A stretch of 64,000 nt of DNA, taken from the NCBI GenBank assembly GCA_020912385.1, contig CP087219.1, positions 1,674,001 to 1,738,000 of the forward strand. The letters run 5' to 3'. Every line of letters starts with the position of its first letter. The first letter of the stretch is position 1. Positions 11,479 through 22,734 of the stretch are shown here, in pieces. The position numbers and the translations under genes are program-made. The notes under the pieces are model-generated. The model searched no databases, was not told where the DNA came from, and was given only the letters and a program-made list of their open reading frames with translations. This DNA is from Neofusicoccum parvum (taxonomy: Eukaryota > Ascomycota > Dothideomycetes > Botryosphaeriales > Botryosphaeriaceae).

Positions 11479-12130
11479 ATGAGCACCGAGAAGGCCGGCC
11501 GTCGGCGCCGCTCGTCGAGCCTGATGTACACGGAACCCCCGGAGTCTCTGGAGCACATCAGCGACCAGGCCGCGCTACCAAACCTCAACGCGGAATGGGT
11601 CAACGCGAAGGGTACCGCCCACCGCACTACCGCGCCGAGTGTCGTGCTGACAGCCTTGCAGGCGCCTGGGTTATTCACTTCGTCCTCATCGTGTGCCTGA
11701 AGATCCTCTTCGACATCATCCCCGGCGTGTCGCAAGAGACGTCGTGGACCCTGACCAACATCTCCTACATGTTTGGCAGCTACCTGATGTTCCACTGGGT
11801 GCGCGGCGTGCCCTTCGACTTCAACGCCGGCGCATACGACAACCTCAACATGTGGGAGCAGATTGACAACGGTGACCAGTACACCCCGGCGAAGAAATTC
11901 CTGCTGAGCGTGCCCATCGTGCTGTTCCTCATCAGCACCCACTACACCCACTACGACCTCACCTTTTTCCTGATCAACTTCATGGCCACCATTGCCGTCG
12001 TCATCCCCAAGCTTCCGGCGGTGAGTTGGCCCCGGCGCGCTCGTCTACCACGGTTCACGACTGACCAGTTTCCCCGCAGACACATCGGCTACGTCTGGGG
12101 ATTTTCTCCGACCCGCCGGACGAGAGCTAG
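11479..12130 (+). CDS. ORMDL family protein, regulator of sphingolipid synthesis
   Basis: Three exons, 11479-11611, 11662-12020 and 12080-12130 (180 aa), introns of 50 and 59 nt, phases matching. The sequence is a near-complete ORM/ORMDL: LKILFDIIPGVSQETSWTLT, SYLMFHWVRGVPFDFNAGAY, MWEQIDNGDQYTPAKKF and STHYTHYDLTFF. The last exon gives a short cytosolic tail (THRLRLGIFSDPPDES). Four hydrophobic segments agree with the family, which sits in the ER membrane and inhibits serine palmitoyltransferase; in yeast the inhibition is relieved by phosphorylation of an N-terminal serine cluster. An RRRRSSS motif near residue 10 is a plausible counterpart (inference). Start at 11479 gives the expected N-terminal length. 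Confidence 0.93.
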
Positions 12131-13761
12131 CCGTTCCGAGCCGTACGTCTCCGGTCTTCTTCCTCCTGTATTCTATATTTGAAGAGTGCTGTGACAGCAT
12201 CTGCGTTCCTTACCCCCTCATGGCCTGCCGAAATACCCTGGACATTTCCAGCAAAAGATTGGGTCCCACACCCCTCATCTCCGCCTCACTACTGCTACTG
12301 CTACTACTACTATTACTACATAATCCGCGCTTACCTCGGGCCTGCTGTATGACAGAAGAGAGAGACGCCCGGACGGGCAAATAACTTGCAAGGCTCAGCA
12401 AAACCAGACTGTTGGGTTCTTGGGGTGTAGCTGTGGGAGTTTAGATATCGAATCTAGTTCCTGCATTTTTCGAAAACGTCTCTCTCATCCTGCCGACATG
12501 GTTCTCTCGTGACGATTTCTCTTTTCTCGCTCTGATTCTGCTGCCTAATCCAGCATTCAAGACAGCGCCGGTTTCAGGGCCCTTTCAACAAAAAAGAACG
12601 ACCGAGAGATCCGCCGGCTCCGCGGCCTTCCCCTCCAACCAAAGCGAACCCAGCCGGCAACCCGCCCTTCCCGGCACCCGAGATACGGGGCGGCGACCAC
12701 CCCGAAACCACGGAAAGGCCCAAGGCGACGACGACAACGTCGCCGCCGCCGGTTCGCGCGTCTCGTTGTCGGGTGCACCAGGGTTTCACGCCCGGCGCGC
12801 GGCTACCGCACCGCCGCCGCCGCCGCCGGCTCGGCCTTCGGCGCATCGCCCAATCCAGCATTCCCGGAGCCAGTCCCTCCCCACTCTGGCCCGGCGCGAG
12901 CGCTCGGCCGCACACCATCTGCGCCGAGCCGGGGGGACAGAAGGGGCGCTCGAAATGGGTCGATAGAGAAGCGCGACGTGCGTCCGTGGGCTCACTTTCG
13001 ACGCGACGGGTGGTGGCCTCTCGTCGCGGCTGCCTGCGCGCGGTGGCCGCAGCTGGGCGTGATGTCGCGCGCAGGTGGTCCGAGGGCTGGGCGGACGTCG
13101 TACGAGGGAGCGGGTGCGGCCACGAGCGAGTCTGGTGGTTGGAGGGGCTGGGGTGAAGGGGGGATGGGTTGGCGTGGCTGTGGGGTGGGAGGTCATTTCC
13201 CGTCGGTGGGAGGTGGGAGGAGTCGTGGGTATAAATAGTACATAGCCGGAAAAGGAAATTAATGCTCTCCTATGGGCGGGGGTGACTTGGGGGGTCGTCT
13301 ACACTTCGTCTTGCGAGGTTTCTGTGCGATAAAGCGCAGCGTGTGGGTGTACATGCGTGGGTAGACTGCAGTTTGGTCTGGTCACTGGGTTGTGGGAAAT
13401 TTGCGAGTGTCTGAAAAGTGCGGGAAAGTTGACGGCGGTGTACGTAGTAGTGTCCACGAGCGCCAAGCTGTGGTCATTACAAAATCTAGAGCATGCTCCC
13501 ACTGTAGACTAAGGAGGAATGCGCTCATGTAGTAAGCCTGAATGCTTTACTCTATTGAATAGCTTGCCGGCTTCTCACCCAGGTCCCAACGCTGCCCTTG
13601 TGCATTATTGATCAAGCACCCACGCTCGCTCGGACCCGGTTTGGCCTTTGAGTTAGAACCTCCACAACCTCCGATTTTCCACCGTTATAGGCCCTAAGTT
13701 TTCCTTTATTGCCGCTCTAAAGCTGGGTTCTGCAGTGCCACTTGCGGTGTTCTTTGAAGCG
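12131..13761. other. gene-poor stretch with a GC-rich, skew-switching core
   Basis: 1.6 kb. 12288-12318 holds CTA/CTG-type triplet repeats. 12580-13240 is GC-rich, C-rich on the left and G-rich on the right (switch near 12960); frames on both strands there are Arg/Pro-rich and look like composition artefacts. A TATAAATA element lies near 13230 with no supported gene next to it. Confidence 0.4.
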
Positions 13762-16196
13762 TCAGCAGTCGAGTCGATTCCCATGCTGGTCAACAGATAA
13801 TGTACGCACCTCTGTATCCGATGGTTTAGTATTTCTTAGGAAATCCTTCGACTCCTTCATCGAGTGAGCAGGAGCCATGGGCCGAGAGTCATTCGAAGGC
13901 CATGTGTAAGCTCTTTCCCGACTGCCCCGAATTTTTGGGGCACCAGGCTTATGAACGATGTCCGCTTCCATGACCTCATGATTTGTGCTGGAGCCGATGA
14001 GATAGCGAAATGCATCGATGGTAACTTCGAAACTCCAATGCTTCTCAACCTTTTGCCATTTGTGGTACACAGCCAGGGCATCCTCACGCTGAGCTTTTTT
14101 GCTGATCTCTCCAGAGGTGTACATCCTCCTTACCCGAGCAGTTCTCTTGATAGCTTTTCGAAATTCCGCAAGGGTGTTTGTGAGGTCAACCGGCTGCAGT
14201 TGAGCGATCCCCGAAATCGCATCACAAACCCGTAGTATCCCGGCTAAGAAGTGCCCTTGCCGCAACGCCTGACGGGCTTGCTGGAACTCATGGATATTAC
14301 TGGACGTTGGTAGGGAGCGCTCTCGCCGGTGAGGTCCCCAGTTCTGGTTCTGGATCTCAGGAATCGGTGGTCGCATCTCCAGGCTCCCACTACTTGTTCC
14401 CGTGGAACTGTATAGCTTTCGACCTCCTGTAAAGATTTCGTACATGACGGACTGCAAGAAGGACCAGAACCTGTCTGCAAATGTTTCAATTGGCTGTTGA
14501 TTTCTAGCTTCAGAGATGGCCCAATCAAGCTCCCACTGACTGTAGTGAGGCATCTCCGAAACAGAGTCACGGGCAGGGGGTCCCGCTCCCGGCGCGGTTC
14601 TTTTTGGCGGTTCTTGGGCAGACGAGTGGCGCCTCCTTGGCTTTCGCATTGAAAACACAGCTTCAGCATCTTCTGAAATTGGGAATGCATCAGTGAGATT
14701 TTCCCGTGGTGCCGTCTCTGGCTCTGGAATGTCGTTTTCGTCTTCAAATAGAGTCTAATTACGTGCGTCAACACGAATACGCAAGATGATGAGCTATTGG
14801 AAACAACTCACCAACAGTAAGTCGATGGTGGAATCATCACTCAAATCAATAGCAAGTCCGTAACAGGTCCGAAGAAAGCCGACGACTCCAATCACAAAAG
14901 GGATCAGCTGTCCAGTGGTTGCGATGGTGTATATGCCGGAAACCTCGTTCCAAACGAGCGTGAGCTCAACTGCCAATATGGCCCAGATTAAACAGAACGC
15001 GTTCGCGACATATATCGCTCGGGCATCGAACATGTTACTACTCCGGTCAGCCTCTTGCTTTCCGCATGCGTTATAATGAACGCGGACAGGACTCACCGAA
15101 CCAACCACCGGGTCATGCGTGTAGCAGCATACTAGTAGTACGTTAGCGATAAGTACCTCCTTATTTGTGGTTGACTTACGCTGGCCATTGTGCTCAATCT
15201 TAATAGACGTAGAGTAAACAATGGAGGATCAGAAGCAAATGTCCGATGAAAGAAACGTACGGAAAGAAGTTGAAGAACAGACCACACGGAAATTGCAACC
15301 AGGTCGACTAACAAGGCGAGGCATAAACGCGCACTTGGCAAATCATACAACATACTCCGGTTCGCCTGAGACCATGTAAGCATAGCCAATACCTTGAGCC
15401 AGATGACCAACACCCTCAACCTAGGAAATCGTGACTGTAACTCTCTGAAACTGAAGGCTAACAAAAGGGCAGTGAACACTACACTCTTGAAAATATTGAA
15501 TACAACAAGGAAGAATGACACGATAAACTCTCTCACGAACGAGGCTCCATAAAACGAAAGGAATACCGTGACAGCAATTTCGTAGAAAATGTGCAGATCT
15601 TTGCTGATTTCTAGTTTGGCGAAAAAGAAATTATAGGTCGGGCAAGATCCAGTTTGTAGGACTGTGAAGCCGTAAAACCAAAACCAAAGCGTATAGACGC
15701 ATATAGCAGCAATGAGAGTGAGTCGAAACTGCCGACCCAGAAATGCGAATCTGAGAGGCTGACCTGAGGTTGACCTGATGCGAAAGCCCCACACTGTGAG
15801 GACAGAGAAAATGAAGCCAAAGCAGAGGTGAAGGAGCACTACGACTTCTACGGAACGAACCGTCCGTTTTCTGGTTGAGTGCACCGTTACTATGAAAACT
15901 GCCAGGAGGAAAATGGTGTTCGTTTCGAGGTTTTTCGGAACGTCCTCTTCGAGAAATAGGTTAGCCAGGTATGAGGATACCCATTGCAGATAGATGCCGA
16001 GGCGGATACCCAGGCCGTAGAAATCGTTGTTTCCCTCGAATCCACATTGCGAGTTGTCATTATTCTGTCTCCTCGACAATTGATCTCTTCCTTTGAGCTT
16101 GTCGTAAAAGACTGGATATCCATTTACGTCAGCGAAAATGCAGGCGAGAAGTCCAAGGAGGACTAGTTGCTGGAGAATGGGAATAGGAGAGCGCAT
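13762..16196 (-). CDS. orphan polytopic membrane protein with signal peptide
   Basis: Four exons, 16196-15261, 15198-15180 (a 19-nt microexon), 15131-14812 and 14754-13762 (755 aa). Without the microexon every join I tried hits a stop. A signal-peptide-like start (VLLGLLACIFADVNG) is followed by a CGFEGNNDFYGLGIRLGIY block and about seven to nine membrane helices to residue about 420. Helix-rich loops carry a possible cysteine pair (CCYTHDP) and VRVHYNACG. The last 330 residues are cytosolic: acidic (FEDENDIPEPE), then basic (RKPRRRH), then helical without a known motif. I have the impression that the N-terminal block recurs in uncharacterised proteins of filamentous ascomycetes but know no function. 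The number of helices resembles a receptor or transporter; no signature motif of either is visible. Confidence 0.7.
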
Positions 16197-16742
16197 GTTG
16201 CAAGGCCTTGGAGGATGTTAAGGCGGTGGACCTAGGAGCTACGGGGCATGGATATTATAAGAAACTTTCACAAGGCTGGCTGTAAGCATCTTGGCTCTGA
16301 GGAAGTGGGGCAATATTTCTTGCTGATCCAGAGTTGTAGGATTGCTTACGTGCATAAACCCGCCGCCGATCATCGTCAGATTTCATGAATCATGTACGAC
16401 CTGCAAACTTCGTCGGGACTATGATAAGGCTGGAGGTTGCTTGTCTATCAACCAGTATGATCCTGATGATTTGTTAATGAAAATTTTAGGCATTTGCACT
16501 AAGAAAATCGCACATAGGGCATAATTATGATTGCATGCTATTATCTGCCTTTCATGTAAAGTCTTAAAAAAAGGAAAAAACACATAGATCGACTGTCGAA
16601 CTTGCAAAAGTACGACGCCGCACTGTTACTAGTGCGTGCTATTATGCCTTATATGCTGACATCGACATTATCCTACATCTATAATCAGGGGCCACTCTTG
16701 AATGATCTCACTGACCCTCCCACACATGAGCCTACCGCCTCC
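16197..16742. other. intergenic
   Basis: About 550 bp, AT-rich in the middle. It is the 5' flank of the polytopic membrane gene and the 3' flank of MCR1 (both minus strand). No gene seen. Confidence 0.4.
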
Positions 16743-17672
16743 TTAAAACTTATAAACCTGATCCTTCCTATACCCCAACTCCTCCAAAATGCCTTTCTCA
16801 CCCTTCCCCCCACCCCTCTTCGTCAACGCCTCCTCCATCGCGGGCGGCCCGCACACAAACACCATCGTCTCCTCCTCCCCCCTCTCCCCCAGCACCTCCT
16901 CCAACAGCTCCTTCGTCACACGCCCCTCCCTCCACCCCTCCCCCATCCCCTCCACACCCCCCCTCCCCACCGCATACACCACCCTCACCCTTCCCCCCGC
17001 CCCCCTCTCCAACCCCTCCAGCTCCCCCCGCATCACCGCATCCCCCACCGCCTCCACCCCCACCACCACATCCACCCGCGTCCGGTCCGCCGCGTCCCGC
17101 ACGATCCCCTGCACCAGCTGGAACACCGGCGTGACGCCCGCGCCGCCGGCCACGCACGCGATGCGGCCGAAGCGGTTGGGCGTCCACGCGTACCCCGGGA
17201 GGGCGGTTACGAAGGCGAGCGTGTCGCCTGGTGCGAGCGCGTGCAGGTGCGTCGACTGCGCGCCGCCCGGGTAGCGCTTCACGAGCAGGTCGACGTGGCC
17301 GGCGTCGGCGGCGTGCGAGACGGGCGTGTAGGGCCGCGCGACGGGGAGGAGGCGGCCGGGGGGCCAGGAGAGGGTGAGGAGGGCGGCTGCGGCGGGGTTA
17401 GTTTACCAGGCGTTTCTGGGAGGGGGAAGGGGCGGCGCACAGGTTAGGGGCAGCCCGGTTTGGTCGGTGGGGTGGGGCAGGGCGAAGCGGAGGCGCTTGG
17501 TGTTGTGGCTGACGTCTTCGGTGCTTTCGAGGCGCAGGTAGGTCGGGTTGAAGCTGCCGAAGACGGTGGGCTTGGGCTTGTAGTAGGTGTAGACGAGGCC
17601 GGCTCCGATGCTCACGGCGGCGACGGCGCCGAGGTTGGATGTGAGCGGGCGGATGGTCTGGCGGAAGGCCAT
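16743..17672 (-). CDS. mcr1: NADH-cytochrome b5 reductase, mitochondrial type
   Basis: Two exons, 17672-17441 and 17386-16743 (291 aa); the 54-nt intron has an ACTAAC branch site and phase-1 ends that rebuild GLPLTSALLTLSW. An N-terminal basic segment and one helix (LGAVAAVSIGAGLVYTYY) anchor it to the mitochondrial membrane. The FAD-binding motif is RPYTPVS, followed by VDLLVKRYPGG and an STHLHAL stretch. The NADH-binding motif is GGAGVTPVFQLVQG, then VFVCGPPAM. The ending KDQVYKF is typical of the family. It transfers electrons from NADH to cytochrome b5 or other acceptors. It is somewhat shorter than yeast Mcr1 (about 300). The second half is biased to Gly, Val, Arg and Glu because it lies in a GC-skew switch island, yet the key motifs are kept. 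Confidence 0.93.
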
Positions 17673-18781
17673 GTTGGGTGGATGGAGGTGGGAAACGCGG
17701 GATTGGGCATCTGTTTGCAGGCGGAGAGCATGTCGCGTCACCCGGGTCTTATAAGGCGGGAGGCGGGAGCGGCTCGGGGTCGCGCTCCCGAGACGCCGAA
17801 CGCCCGTGTCGGCCGTTTAGAGCTGCGAGAGGCTCGCAGGATTGCAGCGAGGCGTGCGGTCGGGTCACCGTCAGCCCACCTCGGTGGACGAGTCCGCAGA
17901 CTGAGGCATTCGGAGGAGTGCGGGGAGATGATTCCATGCTGTGGTCGTGGTCGTAGGGAGGCGCAAACCACAAACCGGACGTCCGCCGCCATTTCCTTCC
18001 ACAGCAGCGCCCACGGCACGCGGGCCGGCCCTCGGGACCGGACCGTCCGGATCATCGCGTGGCGGCGATGTAGATGGACAGAATTCCCGGTTGGTTCAGG
18101 CGTTGCGGCGAGTCTGTCGGTACCCGGCCTTTCCCCCAGAGCGAGACGCGGGCTAGTGCTGACATCAGCACCTTGCTCGGTACCGAACGTCCGAGATGGC
18201 CAACCAGGGTGTTTGCCTACATACAAAGTGCTCTTTCTCGTGTCCAGCCTACCACGAGCCTATAGTTCCAGCTCTGGCCCCTTCGTAACTACTGCTTGCC
18301 TATGTCGTTGAGGCTCCTCGCGCCAAAGCCAAAGTTATCCGCAACATGGATACCCAGCGAACCGACGTCAATGATCCGCAACGAATATCAATTTAGAGAA
18401 GTGTCCGAAGGTTCTGAGCATGGAAGCTGACGGTCGCCTATCAATAGTTTGCACAGGTCGGCTCACAGTCAACCTTGTCGCACCAGTTAACAGCGCCAGG
18501 CAGCACGTCTCTGAAAGAGCTCCTAAAGACACTCAGACACTTGAAATTGGCACGGGAGCTGTCAGCAGCCGACCATCGCCTCAAACACTCGGCCACGAGA
18601 ACCGCATCAAAAACCATGGAGCAGTGCATACAGACACCACATCCCATCCAAACCCCCCCTTCTGGTCGACCAGTCCAAACAGCACCGCCGCAGAACCACT
18701 CCACCCCGAAACCCACGCACCAGCACGCCACCATCCCGCCAAACCCATCGCCTCCGCCACTCCATCCCGGGCCTCAGCGCC
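17673..18781. other. intergenic, no supported gene
   Basis: 5' flank of MCR1, then GC-rich to mixed sequence. Long frames on both strands have no recognisable content. Confidence 0.4.
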
Positions 18782-19199
18782 TCAGCACCCCTCCGCCCCA
18801 TCTCCCTCCGCCCACGCCCCCACCCCCCTAACCTCATCCCCCCGCGGCGCTCCCACCACCCCCGCCGCCGCCGCACCCGCACCCGCACCCCCCGCCGCCG
18901 CCTCTGCCCCGCCTCCAGACGCCGACGCCACCGCCGCAGCAGACGAGGAAGCGGACCGCTGCGGCGGCGATCCCTCTGACAAAGCGCCGCCGGCGCCAGA
19001 CTGCCGGCGGACGAGGGCGACGAAGTGGGGCCAGTCGATCGGGGCCGGGCTGCGGAGGTGCGCGGTGACGGGGTCGGAGTCGCGGGGGAGGAGGGCGGTG
19101 GGGGGAGGGGTTGTTGCGGCGGCTGGGGCTGCGGCTGGTTAGTGCGGGTACGGGGTGGGAGGGGGTGCTGGGCGTACCGGCGTCGGTTTCTGGTGTCAT
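18782..19199 (-). CDS. candidate small Ala/Gly/Pro-rich protein
   Basis: Tentative two-exon gene: 19199-19178 (MTPETDA) and 19134-18782, joined across a 43-nt intron with a GTACGC donor and CTAACCAG end (124 aa). A non-repetitive, plausible core is DPVTAHLRSPAPIDWPHFVA; the rest is Ala/Pro-rich, then Gly/Ala-rich. The branch-like CTAAC lies too close to the acceptor to be its branch site, which weakens the model. It sits inside a GC-skew switch island (switch near 18970), which by itself creates open frames. Further 3' exons are possible. I do not recognise a family. Confidence 0.3.
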
Positions 19200-21133
19200 G
19201 TTTGGTGCTGGGCTGGGGGGTTTGGTGGGGAGGTGGTCTGGAGGGGAGGGGTTGGTGGATGGGGTGGGGTGGGCGTTGGGAGTTTATAGGGGCGCTGGAT
19301 GGGGCGGGTGCTTGGGGTGGAGGTGCTGTGGCAGAGGTCGAAGATGCGTCAAGAGGTCAAATCGGATGGATTGCCTCTCCCTGTCGGGGCGATCTCAGGC
19401 AACCTTTGGCTCTCCCTTTCTTTCTTTTTCCTTTCCCGAAGGATGTGCTGATGCGTCGGCCGGTGAGCATATCTCTCCGTCTTGGTGTTGCGGTCATTGT
19501 AGTACAAGGTTAATCGGGGAAGGGGAAGGCCATCCGGTTGGACAGATGAGCCTGCCAGGCACGCTTCGGAGGCTGCTTTAAGAGCGGTAAGGCTTCTTGG
19601 AAAACGCCATCAGCCTAGCGATACGGTACCTGGGGGGCTTTATGGCCACGGTAGAGAGATGCGGTCCAATAAGATTTCCTCACTTCTCAGGAATTTCCCG
19701 GTCCATTGGTTCCGCAGAAGAAGCAGGATAATGGTCCAGGAGATTTGCGGTTATGAAAGCCGAGTGAAGCCGTAGACCTGGGATTGTCTCCGAGCCGCAA
19801 AAAAGAATTTGACTTTGGAGCATATGAACTGGGCCAGTATTGCTTCTGCAAAAAGGCGGCAGCGAAATCACCTCCTGACTCAGGAGAAGTGATAGACGCT
19901 GTGATACCTTGATGATTATCGTCAAAGGTCGCGCGGAACGCGGGACGACAGAGCCTCTGGACAGCAATCCTTCCGTCGACCGGGGTGGCTGCCGAATCCC
20001 ACGTGGTATAGCGTCCTCCAACCTCGACACAGCTGAGATTGACGCAGTTCACAGCTAGATGAAACCGCAAATGGGGTGCGCGGCCGATTGCCACCCCTTA
20101 TAGTGTGTCAGCTCGGGTCATCTGCGCTGCAGACGAAGCGGAGGAGAAGCCGCAGCCCTGTCGGACAATGCAAGTAGATGCCGGTCATGCGTCGTCAGTT
20201 CCCGCGCCGTTCATCACCCTATTGTGCAACCCCACACGCGGGAGTCTGCCAGGTGGGTCAGATCGCCTCCGGAATAGGCAGGCTCCCACAGATCTGAAAT
20301 AACTTTAAGACGACTGCAAGTTTATCAGTGCACTACGCTATGGGCCGTTCCGAGGGGCCGCGGGGCAAGGCTGGCCAGTCAAAGCCCATGGGGAAGGCGG
20401 ACCACCGGGCGGCGCAAGGGTGCGCGGATCGACGTCCGGTGGAGCGATGCTGAACGCACGCCAGGCAACCTCGACGAGGCGGATAATCTCGGACGCCACA
20501 ATTCCAGAATATGTATGATCCGTACTCCCCCGGACCGTTTGATTCCTTGCCGGCTGCCGGCATGGTGCATCCGCGCGGCTGTGCATTGTCGGGGTGGTTG
20601 TAGGGCGAGCGAGGCGAGATGTACCGAAGTCGCGTTGATTTCCCTTGGAAGCGCGATACGCGCCTCGGACAGGGGATAAAATTGGAGAATGAGAAGGATG
20701 GGGTTGAAATCAGATGCAATGTATTGACAACTAACGTATCCGTGCCTCCCTGATGTTTCGTCTGGGCGCGACAGCCGGTGCGAAAAGTGGTCACTTGTTC
20801 TTTTTGAAAAGTGACTGAGAGAGTTGTCACGCAGTACAACATTGGATCGGATTGGTAGAGATGCCGTCGCCAATCGTTGTGTCTCCGTAGATGAGATCTG
20901 CTGCGGAACCCGAGTCTTTCCGCGAACACGTTGACCCATGTCATGTTCAGAGAAGCTACAGGCACACGAGGCGTCTTGTACGATACGTCATTCCGCCAAT
21001 GAGTGGGAGCACGGCTGCAGGTTGGTCCTGGCGTGCATGGCGTTTTGATCGCGGGATTCGATGTGTTTTGATTGAGAGCAGGGGTATACCTCTCTTACCT
21101 GCAGCTCTTACTGGTGAATTTCAAATGATTCTT
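19200..21133. other. long intergenic stretch
   Basis: 1.9 kb. The first 150 bp are G-rich (end of the skew island); the rest is of mixed composition. Frames of 100-210 codons exist on both strands but none shows a domain, helix pattern or consistent splice extension. Confidence 0.4.
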
Positions 21134-22250
21134 TCAGCCTCCCGCGTTGCTGAGAGCGATCTCCACGACTCTCTTCCCCCGCTCGCCCCCAAGATAGTCT
21201 GCTCCTTGCTTCCCGTCGCCAGCCTCCTCGAATTCCAATTCGAGAGCAGCCTCGTAACCCTTCACGACCGTATCTTCGTCAACGCGCACACCAGATTCAA
21301 CAAGTGCACGTATCACACCGGCAACTCTGGCAATCTCCCGCCTTGTCTCGACCTCGATATCGTCATTCTGGCTGGAGTAGACCTCCTTTGACACGCTCTC
21401 CTCGATGCGGGTGATGCTGACGTCCTTGCCTGCATTGGGAGGCTCCACATGCTTCGATATCCAGATGTAGCCGTTGACGCCGAGGATGATATCAATCTCC
21501 CCACCACGGGTGGAGCTCAGCGTGAAGACTTGGCGTCTGGACCGAGCAACACCACCAACTCTGCCGCCACCGCCACCGGTGCCAGACACAGACAAGAAAT
21601 AACCGTTCCGCAGCTTGCCGTATTTCAAGCTTCGTGTGTGTAGTGACGCCGCTCCGTCCTGATATATGCTTTGAACCTCAGCAACGAGCAAGTCGCCCTC
21701 GGTGAAGAATGTCCTGATGTTCAGCTCGTCGACCGCCGTCCGTTTGCGCAGAATACCTCCAGGCAGGTTTATGGCAGACAAGGGCAGGCTGGCAAGTTGT
21801 GGTGCAGAGATGTCGACGCGCCAACGCTTGGATTGTACCTCGACGATGCGGCCGACGACAAGGTCGCCAATCTCTGGGATGTAGCGTGCGCGAAGAGGGG
21901 TGATGGAGAGGAGCTTGTTCGTCTTCAGCACTGTACCCGCGACGGTGGAGACGATCTCGCTGCTGCCATCGGGGACATAGGTGCCGTGACCTCTGCAGAC
22001 GGAGCATTAGCGGTCACTTGAAGCAATTTCCGACGGGGGAATGAGCATACCGCATCCATTGCGGGTCGTCGGTGACGGTCTCACCAGGCGTGACGATGCT
22101 CTTGCGCGAGACGCGGGTGCGCTTTGATGCGCGGGTTGCGCCCTCCATGTCGACGTCACCGTCGGAGTCGAAAGCGTCGGCCTCATCGTCGGAGTCTGGG
22201 CGGGCGTACACGGGCGCAGCGGCGTGAGGCGCAAGGATCGTAATTGGCAT
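21134..22250 (-). CDS. rrp4: exosome complex subunit RRP4 (S1 and KH domains)
   Basis: Two exons, 22250-22051 and 21992-21134 (352 aa); the 58-nt intron splits an Arg codon in phase 2 and joins DDPQWMR to GHGTYVPDG. The N-terminal [21 protein letters not shown] matches the exosome cap-protein N-terminal domain. The S1 domain follows ([27 protein letters not shown]), then the KH domain with GVNGYIWIS. Rrp4 is one of three RNA-binding cap subunits of the 3'-5' RNA exosome in nucleus and cytoplasm. A glycine insertion ([12 protein letters not shown]) lies between S1 and KH. Divergent from the PLD-like gene across 484 bp. Confidence 0.93.
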
Positions 22251-22734
22251 GTTGGCAGTGGGGGCCAGCGCGCACGGCGTGTGCGGGACTGCGGCGGAGC
22301 GGAGCGTGGACGTTATTGAGAGCAGCCTTGGTGTTGATCGGCCGGCGGGCTGGCGGGTTTTTGCGTCAGGGCCGCACGGGCCCGCTGCAGCTGGCGGCGG
22401 CGGGAGAGCGACGCGTCGTGTCGCGTCATAAGCCTCACCCTCAGCTCCCCGCCCGCCTCCTGTTCGCTGCGCTGACCAGGCAGCACGTTTCCCGTGGCAA
22501 ACGCTGCGCAAGCACCCCAGGATCTGCGCGACTCAAAGGGCCCGCGTGCACCGCGATGCTCCTGCTGGACTCTGCTATTTTTGGTACCAAAGGATCCGTC
22601 CTGGGCGCAGCCCGCCCACTTCCCTTCGTATCCTGAAGTGGCTATGTTGATGCTTCATATAACCAGGCACGTTCTAGCAACCACCCCATCGCTCACCACA
22701 TCTACATTCGCTACCAGCCAATCGTTTCGCCATC
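22251..22734. promoter_or_regulatory. divergent promoter region, RRP4 / PLD-like
   Basis: 484 bp between divergent starts: G-rich on the RRP4 side, C/T-rich approaching the PLD-like start. No defined element recognised. Confidence 0.45.

Noticed and set aside
10606..11556. 316-codon minus-strand reading frame across the IEC3/ORMDL spacer
   Set aside because: Reads through an IEC3 intron in the wrong frame and lacks conserved content; the spliced IEC3 model explains the region.
13225..13240. TATAAATA box
   Set aside because: No gene could be placed at a suitable distance on either strand.
15010..15098. possible extra intron in the polytopic membrane gene (GTGAGT near 15090)
   Set aside because: Donor and acceptor phases do not match, and the read-through frame is open and joins the next helix directly.
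17460..18311. 283-codon plus-strand reading frame
   Set aside because: Overlaps the start of MCR1 antisense; no recognisable content.
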